Below, in pieces: positions 12,991 to 24,570 of a stretch of 64,000 nucleotides of DNA; within the stretch, counting starts at the first letter, position 1; every line of letters starts with the position of its first letter. Origin of the DNA: Bolinopsis microptera (Eukaryota > Ctenophora > Tentaculata > Lobata > Bolinopsidae); NCBI RefSeq assembly GCF_026151205.1, contig NC_087082.1, positions 20,546,494-20,610,493 on the forward strand. Reading direction: 5' to 3'. A model generated the notes under the pieces. It made no database searches. It had not been told where the DNA came from and saw only the letters and a list, made by a program, of their open reading frames with translations. The position numbers were made by a program, and so were the translations under genes.

Positions 12991-14279
12991 ACTCAGAATG
13001 GTATTGACAACCAACAGTCCCTGGTAAACATCCTCTCCTCCAGATCTCTCCATCTAGACTGACCTCTGTCTGGCACGATGCTTCCGGCAAAACTCCTTCT
13101 GAATGGAACTCTGCTTCGTCTGTCCTCCTCAGCATTAGACATTGTCGACTTTATCCTGTTCATCCCGTGACTCTCAAACTACTAATTCTGAGTCCAACTT
13201 TCACCACAGAACTTTTCTGCCTGACCCCGTTTCTCCTGAGCTTGTCTATCAATCGCAGTCCCTCTAACACCATATCGTGAACCTCTGATCCTCTAGCACG
13301 CCGTGTATAAATTTCCTTACCGCCTACAGTTTCAATAGTGCGACGATCTGTCTGCGGATGCGTTATTGGCGTCATCAGTAGAGTTTACAACACTTATCGG
13401 GACCAATCTTTATCAGGTGCAACAACTGCATGAGTGAATGAAAATGCCCGTGCCCCGATACCTTCTTGTACTGTGGCTTCATCACACCTTTGAAATTCAC
13501 CTCCTTTCGCCTGCACTTTCCACAGATGTATTGCACCGTGTTTTTTGTAAGGAATGTACTGTGACTCTGCACATCTCACTTTTATCTGCTCCTTTACATC
13601 TTCCGGCTTCTCCTGAACGGCACATCATCTCCGTTTTATGCAGAACCAATCTGCACTTGTGTATGAATCCTGCTCACTCATTCGATCTCAAGAAAGCATC
13701 CACCAATCCGGAGACGTCTGTGTCTAACAGACCAGTATGACCACGAAAGTGTGCACAAACTTATTTCCAGCCAAAAAAAAAAAAAAAAAGAAAAAAACCA
13801 CCACCACTTCCATCTCTAACTCTCCTCTGATATGTATCGTGTCCTGAAAAATGACTTCAAGGTCATGTCACACGGTCGGATCCCGCTCTCTAGTCATCCT
13901 CCTCTCACAAAACCCGTGAGACAACCATACTCACAGCCGACCTGCTGTCAACAAAAAGGTAGGCTGGCCACTCCTCTGTGCAACTTACTCCCCAGCCACC
14001 AAGATGTGTTTTCCACTCACCGCATTCACCTCCTTCTTCTTCCCAATGATTTTAAGTTGCGACTGACGGGAAATGAATTTTTGTCCAGGTCGCACGCATG
14101 CCGTTTAATTGTCTCTCGCACACCATTCTGTTCATTCACGTGGGTCTGTACTTGCCCATCCTCGTATTCTCCCAGATTGCCCCTCTTTTGACGTACCACA
14201 ATCTCTGAATGTGTCCCTCCACCGTGACAATTTATAACAAAGTCAATGCCTGCGACTCTCGTCCTCTACACGCAACCGT
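12991..14279. other. Unassigned, pyrimidine-rich plus strand
   Basis: The plus strand is C/T-rich and the complementary strand purine-rich, a bias that continues into the left palindrome arm up to about 15,450. Several short minus frames (13,160-13,375; 13,375-13,579) overlap in different frames, as expected if one coding region were broken by indels; one contains CGKC. I do not recognise a family. An A-rich homopolymer stretch lies at about 13,772-13,796. Confidence 0.35.
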
Positions 14280-15494
14280 CCACTGCGCCCCTCTACTCGC
14301 ACCTCTACTGCACCTCGCTACTCGCTCAAACCGGACTCACTCTACTCCAACTCACACTGCAACATGCCCTTTACCTCCACACAGCTGGCACACAATGTTT
14401 CTCCCAACACCGAGTCAGCCTTGTGACCCCCCTCTTCCCACACATCTGACATTCATTCTCATCCTCTTCTCTCACCTTGCCCGCAACACCATAAGTAGGG
14501 TGCCCGGAATTCCAGTGAATTTATTGGATCACTGTCCAAGCTCCTCCTCTACTGCCTTGGATATGAGTTCCTCCTGTACAGCTAAACGGAAAATCACACA
14601 CTATCAAAATCCACTGTCTCCGTGTTCAATCTGAAGAGCCGACTTTTAATAGCATGGTCTTTTCACGCCCTGTTAACACACATTGGATACCTACAACTCA
14701 CTCTCTCCACAGCTCTCGGTAGAGTCTTTCAGCAGTATCCTGTATTTTCTCTCTGCGACTGCTCCACGCTCTCCAACAAACTTTCTGCTTCATCTTATGG
14801 AAACTTAGTCCCCCCCATTATTCTGCATCAATAGCGGGATATAAGTTCTCTTTTCACCCGGCACTAATCAGCAATCTTCACGTCACCTCTCCATCACTCG
14901 ACAGCCGGATGTTCTACACTTTTTGAACTTGTGCATCGTCTCATCTGATTTGGCAAGCACAAGTCGAGATGTCCTTTACCTCCGCATAAACAGGACCCAC
15001 TGCTCGAATCTCTGCAGAAATGTACAGAAGTCATCATTTTTTCCTGACCTCGGGGGGCCTTACATTCATCGTGTACTCACCCTTATCTCTCTCTGTATTT
15101 TCCGGTTCGAGATTATCGCTCTCAGTCGTCCTCGCTCTTTCTTGGAAATAATTCCTCTCTTTCTCTCCATCTTTACATCATTGTTCCCTCATCAATCCCT
15201 CTCGCTCAAGCTCTGCTTCTTTCTTCTCTCCACCTGATCATATCTCTCTTCCAACTCTCATCACTCAGCTTCAAACACGTCCTACTCTTCTCGCTCAAAT
15301 CAAACAAACGCCACTTGCTCTCTTTTAAATATCTCCGTCTCTTTACCACTTGTGTCCCAAGACTTCATTTCCCAAGTTCACCTCCACAATCAGATCCACA
15401 ATCCGTTTTCCTCCTCAACTAGTTCCTTCATCATCCTGCTCCAAGTTTGTGGAGTCCAGACATAGTAACAACTTCCTAGGTTCTCCAGAAGAGT

Positions 15495-16199
15495 GTAAAA
15501 TAAGGGTGGCACCATAACATCCTCCCGGGGCGTACCGATGGTAAACACTGCCTGCTCACAAAGGTACGGTAACGAATGGCGTACACTGTAATTAAACTGT
15601 TACAAGGGTAAGATAGAGAAGTTTCGTAACACGGTACTTTAAGAAATACACGCACGATCTTGAAGATATCGTACGCGGTACTTTTAAAGAACTATACGGT
15701 TACAATATCGAAGTCTCGTACACAATACCTCAAATCTCTAGCTCTCAACTCTGCAATTTCACTTTAACTCTTTCAGGCTACCGAGTGCCGTAAAACTTTA
15801 AAAGATCGAATGACTTGATCGAGTCCTAAGTTAGGTGAGGAACAAAGAAACAGGGTTATCGAATAATAATTCTCGAAGGCGAAATATATGACTAATGATC
15901 AATATACCAAGACTACGACTCGTCGGCCACGTCAGCGTTTTCCGGCGGTGGGATAATTGTATAAACTTCACCCAGCAAGCCACTCGAAAAACTGGTTGTA
16001 ACGGGTGCAAGATGAAGAATAAACCGCACTGCGTTGCACGGCAACACGTGCCCCGCCGTCTGGTCCAATAATACAACCCACCTAACTACCCTGACAACCA
16101 CGTGTCCTCCAAAAATCATCCTTAATCTATAACACTAATCTAATCTAATTCTAACACTAGTCCTAACTGTTTTTTATCACTTAACTGCAATTTCCAAAC

Positions 16200-16232
<33 letters not shown>

Positions 16233-16275
16233 AAAAAAAATAACACGTTAAAACTGCTGCTACCAGCCTACATAT
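15495..16275 (+). repeat. 0.75-kb dispersed repeat, copy B (left arm)
   Basis: Direct copy of 10,615-11,390, with the same CCTCCCGGGGCGTACC block near its start. It carries an extra A homopolymer at about 16,201-16,240. Copy C in the right arm is its inverted partner. Confidence 0.75.
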
Positions 16276-16640
16276 TTTACACTACTTTTCCCTGCCTCAA
16301 AGTGCTGCCTCAAGTGCCTCAAAGAACTGCTCAAGTGCCTCAGGGCCTCCAAGTGCTGCCTCAAGTGCCTAATGTGCTGCCTCAAGGTGACTCAGGGCCT
16401 CAAAGTGCTGCTCAAGTGCCTCAAAGTGCTGCCTCAAGTGCCCTCATGGCGCCTCAAAGTGCTGCCCAAGTGCATCAAAGTACTGGCCTCAAGTGCCTCA
16501 GGGCCTCAAAGTGCTGCCTCAATGCCTCAGGGCCTCAAAGGTTCTAGCCTCAAGTACTCAAAGTGCTGCTCACTTGCCTCAAAGGTACTGGCTCAAGTCC
16601 TCAGGGCCTCAAAGTACGCCTCAATTGCCTCAGTGGCCTC
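16276..16640 (+). repeat. CCTCAAAGTGCTG tandem array (left arm)
   Basis: Irregular tandem copies of words such as CTCAAAGTGCTGCCTCAAG and CCTCAGGGCCTCAAAG, with unit lengths of roughly 9-31 bp. Three overlapping forward frames here are open only because of the repeat. It sits directly after the 0.75-kb repeat in this arm. Confidence 0.8.
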
Positions 16641-17659
16641 AATACGTAACAAGGTTGTCTCATTTTAATGAACATTTTGAAATTGATTCATCGGAAGTTC
16701 GGTCCTTAACGTTATCAATCGTACAATTCTGGAAATAATCATAAATTAAACATTTTTAGCACCGTTCTCGTAGGGTAAATATCTTTAGTTCAAAAGTAAT
16801 TCAAATCTAATTTACCGTATCCTAACCGTTTTCATAAAAGACATGCTGAACCCTCCATTCAATAGAACCTGAGTGGAGTTTGGGTTATAACACTAGAGAT
16901 ACGATGATTTAACTTGTAGAAGAATTCAATAAACATGTGTTAATCGTCCGTCAGCTGAATGTGATGTGGTGGACAAGCTTATATGTGGATTGGAGTGGTG
17001 TCAGGGATGGAGGTGGGGCAGGTAAGGTGGAAGTTAAAAATTACAGTACAATTGTCAATAAAAAATTAGTCTTCTGTTGAGGTGAAAAGGAAAGCAGAGG
17101 TCCTGGACTGTTAAGGATTTGGCAAATTAGGAAGAATGGGGTCCAGAGAGAGCTACATTTGGTGTGCGCGGTCTGTTCTGTTCAAGGACTGGTTGCGTAT
17201 TTGTTATAGCTGCAAGTTTCTGTGAGGTCAAGTAGGGAGCGTGAGTGAGGGATTTTGAGGACTTTCGATGTAGTTCCAGGGATGGTGTGGCCGAGGTGGT
17301 CAGGGCATATGTGCAAGGGGGCTGGATTTGACTTGCTGTGGATTCGTCGATGGCGTTGTTGATTCTTTTGTTTTTTTTTTTTTTTTTTAAGAGAGGCTGG
17401 GCCCAAGAATAGCCCACGCGAGGATAGTCAATAGAGATCTCTGCCTACCTCTGGGGGTGGTGCAACCTTGGAAGGTTTCCGGTGGAAATCAGAGTGATTG
17501 GTGTAGGATGTGTCAGATGATATAAGAGGCACAATGATACGCTTAAAATGCCACTTGGTTGGAAAAGTAAAACGAGACGAGAATCATATTTGATAGTAAC
17601 TTAAGTCACCCCGGTCTGATCGCAGCCCCTTTGTTCCCCCCTTTTTTATTTCCGCACAA

Positions 17660-18180
17660 TTAAGCGTTTTGTGCGTTTTGCGAAATTGACATTGTGGTGA
17701 TGTGTTGTTTGTCGAATATGTCAAAGAAAGAGAGGTATAACCTGGAAATATTGACCTCTAATTTGGGCAATAGCTGGAACACTGTCCAAGGAATTTGAGA
17801 CACAGTTTCCTCTCGCGTCCGGCCGCACATAGGACAAGCACAGTTGTTTGATATCAAATGTGTGAAGGTGTTTGTTTAAAGCCGCAGTGACAACCCGTGA
17901 TGAGGTGAACTGCAGTTCTGTAGAGTCTTGTCTGTTTTTGCTGAGTGTAGTGTTTATGTTTTCGATGATATTGGCAGGCTTGTGGCCGAGTGTCAGTTTT
18001 GGTGTGTCTGGGTACCGTCCATGTTTAACAAGTTTCCTGATTCAGATCTGTTTGACTTTGTTGTCGATTTGACGCTTTGGATGTAGGAATTGTGGAAATT
18101 GGCCACTTTAAAGTGTTCACTGGTTTACCAAGCTTGGCAGCTCATCCTGCTTTTTTCGTTCCCCCACAAAGTTGTTGATT
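17660..18180 (-). pseudogene. RNase H-type retroelement C-terminal remnant (left arm)
   Basis: Read on the minus strand across several one-base frameshifts, the sequence gives blocks typical of the tail of RNase H-bearing non-LTR polyproteins. These are a KADELAKL-like block, RVVT..LNKHLHT, ETVSQ and VPAIAQIRGQYFQ, ending near 17,660. Such tails follow the RT and RNase H domains in I/Jockey-type elements. The right arm holds the same region at 27,850-28,370. No single frame is intact in either arm. Recognition is by eye and the clade is not fixed. Confidence 0.5.
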
Positions 18181-18890
18181 CTGTAACATCCGTTCGTGTT
18201 CTTTCCTGCGGCGGGTTTTGGGGGACCAAGGGTCAGTAGGTCTGTCCTGCGTACTTGGAGGACACTGTGAGCAGGAAATTTCGTATATGTAGTTGAGTGA
18301 GGGTGAGTAGGGGGTGGGTCTTCGTTTTGGTGAAGGAGGGTGTGCGGAGGGAGGACAGAGGAGAGGTGACTTTGAATGTCGTGTTGTTCGATATCTTGAG
18401 ATGGAATTCGATAGGGAGGGATGGAAAGGAAGAGAAACACTAAGGGCATGTTCACGGGTCTGTCGGTTGAAGAGGCATAGGGATGGTGGCGATAGGTTGG
18501 TGAATTTCCGTTGTACTTTCGTCCACATGATGGTGGTGATGGCGGTGAGGAGCGAAGCCGTTCTGGAGCAAACAGTCCGCACTGTCTGGATTCGTCGTCA
18601 AGGTTGTTTGGGTGAGCAATGTTGTGGCCCTTCTGGTCAGTGATCGGATGACTGCGTTCTTAGATGAGTTGGTGGTGCAGGAGGAGTACTTGGTGTAGAG
18701 GTTGTGTGGGTGGTTTTTCTGTATACTGGATGTGGATTTGTCAGAGGTGGATGAGAACGTCAAGGGAAGGTATGTTCCGTCTGTAGAGGGATGATCCTTG
18801 GTACAAGTTGAGGTCTTCATAAGGGAGTTAAGGATGTAAGGAAGGATTCTGCGTGGTTTCTTCTCTGAAAGATCCAGTCCGTCGTCCACG
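18180..18890 (-). pseudogene. Penelope-like element remnant with GIY-YIG motif (left arm)
   Basis: Minus-strand reading across frameshifts gives an order typical of the C-terminal part of Penelope-like elements. A YRK.THT block (just after the RT core in this family) comes first, then NAVIRSLTRRA, then a linker, then YEISCSQCP..YAGQT and KEHERML, which fits the GIY-YIG nuclease fold. The right-arm counterpart is 27,150-27,845. The region is broken by indels in both arms. What lies downstream looks like an RNase H element tail, so this may be a junction of two elements. Confidence 0.5.
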
Positions 18891-19844
18891 AAATGGAGTA
18901 AGTGTTCGGAGGGTCAGGACATGAAGGATAAAGCTAAGTGTCTCGATTTCAGCTAGGCGTATTTCAGCTAGTTCAACAATGAGGGTGGTTTCCCATTGTA
19001 CCACCTTCGCCTTGAGTAGAAAGGAGCCGTTGAATTCAAGGTATGAGTTGTCAAGGCCAATAGACTAAGTTATGTGATATCCAGACAACCAACGACTATC
19101 TCGGCATAACAAGAAGTCCGATGACTACTAGGACCGATTCTTGTACTTGTAGTGCGACAGTCCGACACTTACCCTACATGCGAAAACTTCCAAGCTTTGT
19201 TGGTACCTACTAGCACTAACCCGGAGGTTTATACACAAACACCGGCACGCTTAAGTATATTAAAATAACCCTCGGCTAAAGCACTCGAAGTTATTAATCA
19301 ATTTTTATTATGAAATATAATCCCTGCGCATGCGGAGTTAAGTTATGCGTGTTATAATTATCGCTTCACGCCCATAACATCTAAAATCAAATAACCGTCT
19401 AAATCCGTTTCAGCCTGGTCCCGGTGTTAAAAAAGCTCCGGAAATCAACCGGAATTTTCAAACCGTTCCAGAGATATACACGAGCACTGCAATGCCAATT
19501 ACGGATGATGAACAATCACTCTACACTCGACTGTCACGTGACCTTTATCAACCCGTCTCGAGCTGGCCCTTGGAACGACCATTCGCAACCCTACCCTCTT
19601 ATCAGTATATGATCATAAGCCCTAAGTCTAACCGTAACCAATCCCTTAACACAAGCATATGCTGAAACCCTAACCCTAACGAGAAATTATACTAACCTCC
19701 TTATTATACGGTCCATATCACGTGATCGAGACAGTTTTTCCCCAATAACCTTGTCAGGAGCATTTTAAACCCTATTTCATGGGGGTGATTCCGGAATCAG
19801 CTCCGAAAATACATTGAATTGAAGTTGGTTTTCAACTATCGGGG

Positions 19845-19893
19845 GCCCTTAGAACAATCTCGAAGATCGACTTGTAAAGTGATTTAGAATTGC
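19845..19893 (+). repeat. Dispersed repeat fragment (left arm copy)
   Basis: Second copy of the block described at 5,783-5,830, with the CTCGAAGATCGACTTGTA core. The inverted arm partner lies near 26,140-26,190. Confidence 0.5.
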
Positions 19894-21466
19894 TCGCTGT
19901 CAATACCAATGACCTAAGAAGAGTAGTTTCGAGTTGTTGTTATCTGGAATTTGAATTATGTAATACCGGGAGATGATCCGAGTTATATATATACTCATTA
20001 TTGAGTGTTACATTTCTGTCATTACTCTTTGTGCTCTCTGTGTTTTTCGTGAGGTAATTCTTTCGTGTTCTTTGATTATCATATTTACGTTGTAAAGATA
20101 GTAATAACTAAGTCGTGAGTTATATTAATACATATGTAAATAAGGTATTTATAAATAAATAAAGTTTCCGCTAAAACCCTAGGTACTTGGAGGGGGAATT
20201 ATGTAAAAACTTAAAGTGTATACGAAAAAGTTTTTTAGCACGAGCTATCAAATACCAAGTTATTGTGTAAATGTCTTCAGCTGGGATGATGTAGTTAAAG
20301 TAAAGCGTGATGGAGTGGTGTCAATGAATATGGTGTGTCACGTGCATGGGTGGGAGTGGAGAGGGTGAAAATGTTTATGTACTGATACTTGAATGGGTGG
20401 TACAACAGGGCCTCGTTACTATTCTTAAAGTTGTTTAGCTGACAAGTTTAATTGTGACTAAGTACTTAACATTTGCACTACAGTGATGATTGCATGACCA
20501 GAAGGAATCACAGTACGAGAGATACCGTGCGGAACGGATAGAGGCTATTTGAAACCTACTGTTCAACTGGAGACAAACATCCCCATCATGTTACCCAGAG
20601 CTCCTCAAACAAAAATATGTAGACCTTTACCCTGAAGATCACCCGATGTAGTTTGGAAAACGATAGAAACCAGCAACTCACTATGAAGCTGCAGGTAATT
20701 TGTTATACAGAAGCTTTAGAAATCCTGAATGGTGGAGATTTTATAGTTCTTCATAGTTTTTGAATATAATCATTACCAATATATCTGGGAGATTCAAACC
20801 ATGTTAAACGAAATGTAAAGCGTGCAAAAAGACAGCAACTAACCAAAGGATGGGCGAGTGCGATTTTGTAGATGAAGCACCAAACTACTATGTTATAATG
20901 GAAGTAAAGAATATGGTCATATAGGGACATCAGACCCTGGGTGTAACAACGATCGAAAATCGCAAGCATTGGGCAAAACGTTCCATAAAATGCACTGGAC
21001 CAGAGAACAGATGGTAGATTTTGTTAAAAGATTTCGAAACGGTTAACTATTTCTCCAGTTTACTGTTTATCCCAACTTTCAAAAAGCTTTCAAGAAAAAT
21101 ATTTCCCGATAAGCAGGGAAAACTTCATCAATAGTGTCAAAGAAGATTTAGAAGATTTTTAGTGATTGTGGAAAGACAATGTAAGTGATCTGGTCTTGAT
21201 TGAGCCTTTGCGTCAGGAGTTTCAGCGCCAAACTGAAGAATGTTAGGAACTTACTATTTGCTATTGGTGGCACAAGACAAGACCATTTGGATAAGTCCAA
21301 ATGTAGTTGTAGATAAGTGTATAGTGAAACATTACTGACAACGTGCGTTTCAGGACAATTTACCTTCAGAGCAATAACCCTGAAGTATGCCGATCACCCA
21401 CGATTGTCAAGGACTTTTGGAATAGACAACGTTGACTAAACAACAGTACGATTTGATAAATTCAAA

Positions 21467-21600
21467 TGAGAAGTTTTTGTGGATCAACGGAACCCGCGTG
21501 GAGCTTGGAAAACTGTTGTACTCTACTAAGATAACGCAACTAGCATTGTCTAGTTACGACAGCAAAATTGTGTTCTACTGATGAAACGAATATTATGATG
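21467..21600 (+). pseudogene. Broken P-loop (Walker A) coding fragment, left arm
   Basis: Neither arm alone is open, but each shows most of a GPAGxGKT-like Walker A motif followed by VVL, and then by a hydrophobic helix and strand. Each arm has a different single-base indel inside the motif, and both point to the same underlying reading. This is the pattern of a NTPase or helicase N-terminal P-loop. Surrounding frames (20,500-22,700) look coding-like in short pieces but I do not recognise a family. A transposon helicase or an NTPase domain protein are both possible. Confidence 0.35.
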
Positions 21601-24439
21601 ACACCATGAAAACCCAAAGCAACTTCATAAGCCGCTAGAAAAAGCGGTGTTTAAGAACGTTTATATTGTTTCTTGTGAAATGACGGAAAACACCTACTGA
21701 TGAAATCCTTTGTAAATTGATCTTTGTAGAATAAAGACCGATCTTATGACAATCAAGTCCTTCAAATAAAGCTGAGTGTTTTGATACAATAACTGAGGAT
21801 ATTGAAGAATATTGAGAATACAATGCTAATAAACGTTATAAGTTTTATCCAAGGGAAAAAGGAATTCACGGGGGTTTTTCGATGACGATATTCAAGTGAA
21901 GTTACAGCGGGATGTAGATGTAAAGCCAGAAACAGTGGATAGCCGACTTGATTTACTCAAACTTTGTTCGCAAATCAGTTTCTTTGTCACGTTGGATCTC
22001 ATGCGACATGCTACAAAACATTATGCATAAATGCTGACGAGGAGGAGGTATTTATTGTAAGACATAACCTAGACTAGCGGTTTTTATAACCGAACGAATA
22101 TCATTACACAGCTTGTAAGTCTAATCAAAGAACCTTGAGAAACACCCTGTGATTTGTCGAAATCATGGTCCAATAATTCCGAGAACATATCATTGAGCCG
22201 TGTAGCTTGTATCACCATTTAGATAAGATTTCGTTCGCCGTTTTTTTTTTTTTTTTAAACAAACCCCGGGCATTACAATACATGGAACCAAATCTATTAT
22301 ACAATGTTCTGGCCAAGTTTTATAAGGAACAATATATTCTATTTTATCAAGAATTTAATGAAATATGTTTTGATGATATAGATATAGTAGTGATGTGGTT
22401 ATACTTCACACTCTTTCTATACTAATATTACAGTCCAATAATTTTCTTAAATCCAATTTTGGATGATATTTTTTTCTTTCAAACTATCTACATATTCAAG
22501 AAATGTGATGTCAGTATATTCAAAGAATGGCCAGCAGTTATAGTATTGCAACCGTTATGTGATTTTCCCCGCTGAAAAACTGAGTGACAGGCCTGCGAAC
22601 GCGTTTCCATATGATTCCGAACAATTATATATGGCCATTCACGAGCACGAGTTAAGTGTACAGTAATAATGGGTTTTCCTTTTGAAATCGAATATTTTGA
22701 ATAATTAACATCGCATTGTAGTCTACTTGTAAGATCAAAGATTCTGTTAGAAGTAAATCAATCATTAACACTTCAAACTAAACAAGAATTTCGCCGGCGG
22801 TAATCCCCACGCACGATCCAATTTTCCTACCCATGTACTGTGTACCATGTATGGCATACATTCTTTTGAGTAAAGTGTGACTGAAAACTCATAGTGCACC
22901 TGGACTCTCTCATCTCCGCGTGCAGTATGGTATAGTTATATTATGAACAGAGTGCTGTGTAGACGTTCGTGCGCGGTGTAAAAATTAACCATTGTTATTT
23001 GACCAATGTTACACTGCACGAATCTCACTCGAGATCTCATCGCACTCAGCGCCGGTATTGAGGGGTGGGTAAAATATGGGTGCACTTTTTCCTGCGATAC
23101 ACACTTTTCACCAAAAGAATGAATGATGCGCAGAATGTTACAGTGCATGTATGTGCGGGAGCGCGGATTGATACTGTGCGTGTGGTTTAACCGTGCACAC
23201 TGCGGCGCTAACACCGAACATGGTCTACAGCAGTGGAAGAGTGTACATGTGGGATGAGTAAGTATAGCTAAGATCTTGAGCTTCAAAAGAATCTTTGATC
23301 TTAGCAGTAGACTAACACATGCTAGCGACATGGAAATTATTCAATAGGCTGTGTATCTTCAAAAGGAAACATATTACTGTACACTTAACCGTGCTCGGAC
23401 ATGGCCATAGATAATTGTTCTGAATCATATGAAAACGTTTTTGCCAGGCCTGTCAACTCAGTTTTTCAGGCGGAAAATCACATAACGGGTGCAATACATA
23501 ACTGCTGGCCATTCTTTTGAATATACTGACATCACCTTCTTGAATATGTATATTTGTTGAAAAAAAATATACCAAAATGGATTTAAGAAAATTATTGACT
23601 GTAATATCTAGTATAGAAAGAGTGTGAAGTTGACCCACATCACTACTATCTATCATATCATCAATGCATATTTCATTAAATTCTTTTGATAAAAAAAAGA
23701 ATATATAAGTTTCCTTATCAAAGCTTTGCAGAACATGTATAATAGATTTTGGTCCATGTATGTAATGCCCGTGTTTTGTAAAATGGCGAAATCATTTCTA
23801 AAATGTGATACAAGGCTAACACGGCTCAATGATATGTTCTCGAATTATTGACTATGAGTTCGACAAATCACAGGTGTTTTCTCAAGTTCTTGGATAGACT
23901 TACAAGCAGGTAAGATGAATAATTCGTCGTTAAAAAAACCCGCTAGTCCTAGAGTTATGTCTTAAGCAATAACCCCTCCTCGTCAGCATTATGCATAATG
24001 TTTTGTAGCATGTCCGCATGGGATCCAACGGTGACAAGAACGTGATTGCTCGAACAATGTTTTGAGTAAATCATGTCGCTATCCCTGATTCTGTCTTTAC
24101 GATCTAAATCCCGCGTAACTTCCAACTTGAATAGCGTCGAAAAACACGTGAATTCCTTTTCCTTGGAAGAAACTTATAAGCGTTTATTAGCATTGTATTC
24201 TTCAATATCTTCAATATCCTCAGATTTGTATCAAACCCCTCAGCGTTATTATGACGACTTGATTCAATAAGATATTCCTTATTCTACGAAAATATCATTA
24301 TACAAAGATTTCATCTAGTTTTCCGTCATTTCTACAAGAAAAATATAAAACGTACTTAACACCGGCATTTTCAAGCGGCTTCTGAAGATGCTTTGGTTTT
24401 CCATGGTGTCATCATCATTATACGTTTCACAGAATAACA

Positions 24440-24570
24440 CAAATTTTTGGCTGTCGTAACATGACAATGCTAGTTGCAGTATCTTAGCTGTAGTACAACA
24501 GTTTTAACCATCTCCAGCGGGTCCGTTGAACCACAAAACTTCTCATTTGAATTATCAAATCTTAACTGTT
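24440..24570 (-). pseudogene. Broken P-loop coding fragment, right arm copy
   Basis: Inverted partner of 21,467-21,600. On the minus strand it reads FNGPAGDG and then needs removal of one T to continue as KT. The downstream LQLALSCYDS block is shared with the left arm. The frames at 24,470-24,752 on either strand are fragments or shadows of this region. Confidence 0.35.

Noticed and set aside
14209-15240. Several overlapping Ser/Pro/Thr-rich plus-strand frames
   Set aside because: The plus strand is pyrimidine-rich here and the frames overlap without domains. The purine-rich opposite strand is the more likely coding sense, but it is broken and unidentified.
19655-19676. Telomere-like AACCCTAACCCTAAC in the left arm (inverted at about 26,343)
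   Set aside because: Only about two repeat units, mirrored once by the palindrome. Too short to indicate a telomere or a fusion point.
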